Assembly (NCBI GenBank): GCA_009926295.1
Contig: RFPF01000142.1
Location: forward strand, 1-7,554
Direction of reading: 5' to 3'
Source of the DNA: Planctomycetia bacterium
GTDB lineage: Bacteria; Planctomycetota; Planctomycetia; Pirellulales; UBA1268
DNA: 7,554 nucleotides
Under the pieces are notes generated by a model. The model was not told where the DNA came from. It did not search any database and saw only the letters and a program-made list of their open reading frames with translations. Positions 4,686 to 7,554 of this stretch are shown here, one piece after another. Within the stretch, counting starts at the first letter, position 1, and every line of letters begins with the position of its first letter. The position numbers and the translations under genes were made by a program.

Positions 4686-7554
4686 ATGACAAACCGATCC
4701 CTCGTGAATCATGGGTGGTTTGGGGCGCGGCTCGCCGCATGGATCGCGGTCACGGCCGCGCTGCTCGTGGTCCTGCCCGCGTCGCTCGTGAGGCCGGCGT
4801 GGGCCGGCGAGGCCGACGATCTCTTCGAGCGCGAGATCCGGCCGTATCTCGTGGAGCGGTGCTACGAGTGCCACGCCACGAGCGGCAAGCGCGAGCAGGA
4901 CCTGGCCCTCGACTGGGCCGGCGGCATGCGCGAGGGGGGATTTTCCGGGCCGGCCGTCGTGCCCGGCGATCCGTCCGCAAGCGTGATCATGACGGCGCTC
5001 GAGCACCGCGACGACCTGCTCATGCCCAAGGGGGGCCCGAAGCCGTCTGAAAAAGTTGTGGCGGCGTTCCGGCGCTGGATTGAACTGGGGGCACCCGACC
5101 CGCGCGAGAAGCCGCCTTCCGCCGACGAACTCGCCCGCGAAGCGTCGTGGGATGCGATCTTCGCCCGCCGCCAGAAATGGTGGAGCCTGCAGCCGATCAG
5201 CCACCCGCCCGTGCCGGCGCCCACAGGCGGCGCGTCGTGGCTCGCTGCGAGCGATCATCCCGTGGATCGGTTTCTCGCAGCGCGACTCGCCGCCGCAAAC
5301 ATCGAACCCGCTGGCGAGGCCGACCGCGAGACGCTGCTCCGCCGGGCCACGCTCGTGCTCACCGGCCTGCCGCCGACGCCCGACGAGCGGGCGGCGTTTC
5401 TCGCCGACACCGCCCCCGACGCCTGGGAGCGTCTCGTGGACCGGCTGATCGCGTCGCCGGCGTTCGCCGAACGCTGGGCCCGCCACTGGCTCGACTGCGT
5501 CCGCTACTGTGAAACACACGGCAGCGAGGGGGATCCGCTCATCCCTCACGCCTGGCGATTTCGCGACTGGTGCATCCGCGCGATCCGCGACGACGTGCCA
5601 ATCGACCGCTTCATCCGCGAGCAGATCGCCGGCGACCTCCTGCCCGACCCGCGGATCGACGCGGCGACGGGCGTGAACGAGTCGGCCCTCGGCATCGGCA
5701 ACCTGCGGATGGTGCCGCACGGCTTCACGCCTACCGACGCGCTCGATGAACTCGTCACGTTCACCGACAACCAGATCGACGTCGTCTCTAAGGCGTTCCT
5801 GGGCATGACGGTGTCGTGCGCCCGCTGCCACAACCACAAGTTCGACGCCATCTCGCAGGCCGACTTTTATGCCCTCTTCGGCACGCTTGCGAGCTGCCGG
5901 CCCGCGGTCATCGAAGTGGATGCCGCAGGCCGGCGCGATGCGGCCCGCGCCGAACTGGCCGACCTCAAGCACCGCCTCCGCGAAGTTCTTGCCGACACGT
6001 GGCTGGCCCGCGTGGCCGCCGATCCCGAAGGCGTCGCACGTGGGCTTGCAGCCCACGCCGATGCAGTGGCGAAGGCCGCCTGGCCCGCGGCGCCGCCGCT
6101 GGCCGAGGCCGAGCGCGGCACGGTGCGCGACCTTGCGGCGTGGTTTCGCTCGGGCTCGGGCGTCGGGGCCGCGTCAGCACCGGGGGAGTTTCGCATCACC
6201 GCCGACGGCGACCGCGCGATCACGCGGCTCCTGCCGGCCGGTGTCCACTCAAACCTGCTCGTGGCGAGCGACGGCGCGGTGCTCCATTCGCCGCGATTCG
6301 AGGTGCCGCCCGAATGGATTCACGTGGCCCTCGCCGGCGCAGGCAAGGCCCGGCTGCGGCTCGTTGTCCGCAACTATCCGCGGATCGGGACCGTCTATCA
6401 GGAGGTGCGGCTCGAGGACGGCGTGCCGACGTGGGTTCCGATTCGCACGAACTACTGGAAAGGAGAGATCGCCCATCTCGAGATCGCAACGGCCGGCGAC
6501 CTGCCCGTCGATCCGACCGACGAAAAGGGCTCGTGGTTCAGCGTGGTGGCCATTGATCTTTCCGGAACGCGGCCGCCTGGAGGAGTGTCGCCTCCGGCTG
6601 CCGACGCGGCCCGGATCGCGACGGCGATCGAAGCCTGGAAAGGCGGCGCCGCGACCGCTGCCGACACCGCGGTCCTCGACGCCTGCCTCGTGGCCGACGT
6701 GTTGCCGACGCGGCTCGACGCTGCGGCCACCCTCGGCGAGATCGCGACGCGCTTCCGCACGCTTGCCACGGCGATCCCGCCGCCCACCCGCGCGCCCGGC
6801 GTCGTCGAAGGCACCGTGTTCGACCAGCCGCTCTTCGTGCGCGGCAACCATCGGCAGCCGGCCGATCCCGTGCCGCGGCGGTTTCTCTCGGCGCTCGACC
6901 CGACGCCATTCCCAGCGGGCTCCAGCGGCCGGCTCGAACTCGCCGCCGCGCTCGTCGCCCCGACGAACCCGCTCACGCCGCGGGTGTTCGTCAACCGCGT
7001 CTGGCACCACGTGTTTGGCCGCGGGATCGTGGCGAGCGTGGACACGTTTGGCGCGATGGGCGACCTGCCGACGCATCCTGAATTGCTCGACCATCTCGCC
7101 ACGTCATTCGTCGCGCCGGCCAGCGTCGATCGCCCCGGCCCGACGCCGCAGCCCTGGTCGCTGAAGGGCCTCGTGCGATTGCTCGCGACGTCGCGGGCCT
7201 TCCGGCTCGCCGTGCAGCCTTCCGAATCGGCCGCGCGCCTCGATCCCGCCAACACGCTCTTCTCCCACGCCCGGCTTCGGCGGCTCGAAGGGGAGGCGAT
7301 CCGCGACTCGCTGCTGGCGACATCCGGCCAGATCGACCGCGGCGAGTTCGGGCCGCCCGTCGGCGGCGACGCACGCCGCCGCAGCATCTATATGCACGCA
7401 CGGCGCAACTGGACCGATCCCTTCCTCGCCGCCTTCGATCCGCCGAGCACGCTCTCCACGCAGGGCCACCGCGACGAATCGCACGTGCCGGCCCAGGCGC
7501 TCGTGCTCATGAACGGCAGCGTCGTGCACATCCTGGCCACGAGGCGGGCCGAGC
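4686..7554 (+). CDS. PSCyt1-DUF1549-DUF1553 planctomycete cytochrome-type protein (3' end cut by window)
   Basis: One frame is open from 4686 to the window edge with no stop, 956 codons. Residues 1-40 form a signal peptide (hydrophobic 16-35, cleavage likely after AWA). The PSCyt1 domain at about 45-140 contains the haem c motif C59-YE-C62-H63, then VVPGDPSASVIM and MPKGGPKPSEKVV. DUF1549 (PSCyt2) spans about 191-400: HPVDRFLAARL, LTGLPPTPDE, WARHWLDCVRY, and a second CxxCH at C378-H382 within CARCHNHKFD (more often CARCHDHKFD). Residues 400-500 look helical and Ala-rich. Residues 500-627 form a beta-rich interdomain region with VRNYPRIGTVYQEVRLEDG. DUF1553 (PSD1) begins near 713 (FVRGNHRQPADPVPRRFL), includes NPLTPRVFVNRVWHHVFGRG and RRLEGEAIRDSLL, and reaches the near-C-terminal VPAQALVLMN, so perhaps 50-100 residues are missing. 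The protein is presumably periplasmic and binds haem c; its reaction is unknown. Family members are often followed by a DUF1501 gene, which would lie beyond the window. Confidence 0.93.
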   Translation, partial: MTNRSLVNHGWFGARLAAWIAVTAALLVVLPASLVRPAWAGEADDLFEREIRPYLVERCYECHATSGKREQDLALDWAGGMREGGFSGPAVVPGDPSASVIMTALEHRDDLLMPKGGPKPSEKVVAAFRRWIELGAPDPREKPPSADELAREASWDAIFARRQKWWSLQPISHPPVPAPTGGASWLAASDHPVDRFLAARLAAANIEPAGEADRETLLRRATLVLTGLPPTPDERAAFLADTAPDAWERLVDRLIASPAFAERWARHWLDCVRYCETHGSEGDPLIPHAWRFRDWCIRAIRDDVPIDRFIREQIAGDLLPDPRIDAATGVNESALGIGNLRMVPHGFTPTDALDELVTFTDNQIDVVSKAFLGMTVSCARCHNHKFDAISQADFYALFGTLASCRPAVIEVDAAGRRDAARAELADLKHRLREVLADTWLARVAADPEGVARGLAAHADAVAKAAWPAAPPLAEAERGTVRDLAAWFRSGSGVGAASAPGEFRITADGDRAITRLLPAGVHSNLLVASDGAVLHSPRFEVPPEWIHVALAGAGKARLRLVVRNYPRIGTVYQEVRLEDGVPTWVPIRTNYWKGEIAHLEIATAGDLPVDPTDEKGSWFSVVAIDLSGTRPPGGVSPPAADAARIATAIEAWKGGAATAADTAVLDACLVADVLPTRLDAAATLGEIATRFRTLATAIPPPTRAPGVVEGTVFDQPLFVRGNHRQPADPVPRRFLSALDPTPFPAGSSGRLELAAALVAPTNPLTPRVFVNRVWHHVFGRGIVASVDTFGAMGDLPTHPELLDHLATSFVAPASVDRPGPTPQPWSLKGLVRLLATSRAFRLAVQPSESAARLDPANTLFSHARLRRLEGEAIRDSLLATSGQIDRGEFGPPVGGDARRRSIYMHARRNWTDPFLAAFDPPSTLSTQGHRDESHVPAQALVLMNGSVVHILATRRAE
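6039..6057. repeat. Perfect 8-base-stem palindrome inside the DUF1553 gene
   Basis: CGTGGGCTTGCAGCCCACG has 8-base arms pairing perfectly around a TGC loop. It covers residues 452-458 in the helical linker between DUF1549 and the beta-rich region, where sequence constraint should be low. It resembles short dispersed palindromic elements, but its copy number in the genome is unknown. Confidence 0.5.
6575..6598. repeat. Bulged palindrome inside the DUF1553 gene
   Basis: Left arm GCC-T-GGAGG (6575-6583) pairs with right arm CCTCCGGC (6591-6598), eight base pairs with one bulged T around a 7-base loop. It is read in frame as a Pro/Gly-rich linker (PGGVSPPA, residues 631-638) right after the beta-rich region. 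Its position and structure suggest an in-frame palindromic insertion, though chance in GC-rich DNA is possible. Confidence 0.45.

Noticed and set aside
4377..6056. 559-codon open frame on the minus strand
   Set aside because: It is antisense to the DUF1549 part of the haem protein gene and runs into the IclR region in the wrong frame; no domain is recognisable.
5869..7164. 431-codon plus-strand open frame overlapping the DUF1553 gene
   Set aside because: It is in a different frame from the uninterrupted DUF1549-DUF1553 frame, and its product is Arg/Ser/Pro-rich, typical of a shadow frame.
1..7554. CRISPR array, tRNA, rRNA, insertion sequence or phage genes
   Set aside because: I saw no regularly spaced repeats, cloverleaf-like sequence, ribosomal RNA motifs, transposase motifs or phage structural genes in the window.

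Overview
The window looks like a piece of a high-GC planctomycete chromosome, probably from the Pirellulales or a related order. The evidence is the company of genes: a DUF1559 prepilin-like protein with the H-X9-DG C-terminus, overlapped by a small transthyretin-like lipoprotein; a PSCyt1-DUF1549-DUF1553 cytochrome-type protein; and a PEP-CTERM protein with autotransporter-type beta-strand repeats. These families are typical of Planctomycetota and rarely occur together elsewhere. All calls rest on motif recognition by eye; no database search was run.

Layout. Bases 1-867 (+) are the 3' end of a large exported beta-repeat protein with a PEP-CTERM sorting tail. Only 29 bases later, 897-2078 (+) encodes an exported five-bladed beta-propeller protein of the GH32/GH43 kind; it may be cotranscribed with the first gene. 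A 219-base gap (2079-2297) holds a stem-loop, a direct repeat and a possible promoter. It is followed by the DUF1559 gene (2298-3338, +), which overlaps a lipoprotein gene (3331-3756, +) by 8 bases. Facing these, 3780-4581 (-) is an IclR-family regulator broken by a frameshift near 4332-4348. A 104-base divergent gap (4582-4685) separates it from a PSCyt1-DUF1549-DUF1553 gene that starts at about 4686 (+) and runs off the window end. That gene is open for at least 956 codons and lacks only its last stretch.

The likely theme is cell-surface and polysaccharide biology: an anchored or secreted repeat protein, an exported glycoside-active propeller, a pilin-like secreted protein with a lipoprotein partner, and an envelope c-type haem protein. 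The IclR regulator would have controlled a neighbouring catabolic gene, but it appears inactive unless the frameshift is a sequencing error. I see no CRISPR array, tRNA, rRNA, transposase or prophage gene. I cannot point to a clear new biological system. The best leads are the frameshifted regulator sitting at a GC hairpin, two hairpins inside linker regions of the DUF1553 gene that resemble dispersed palindromic elements, and the divergent catalytic motifs of the propeller enzyme.
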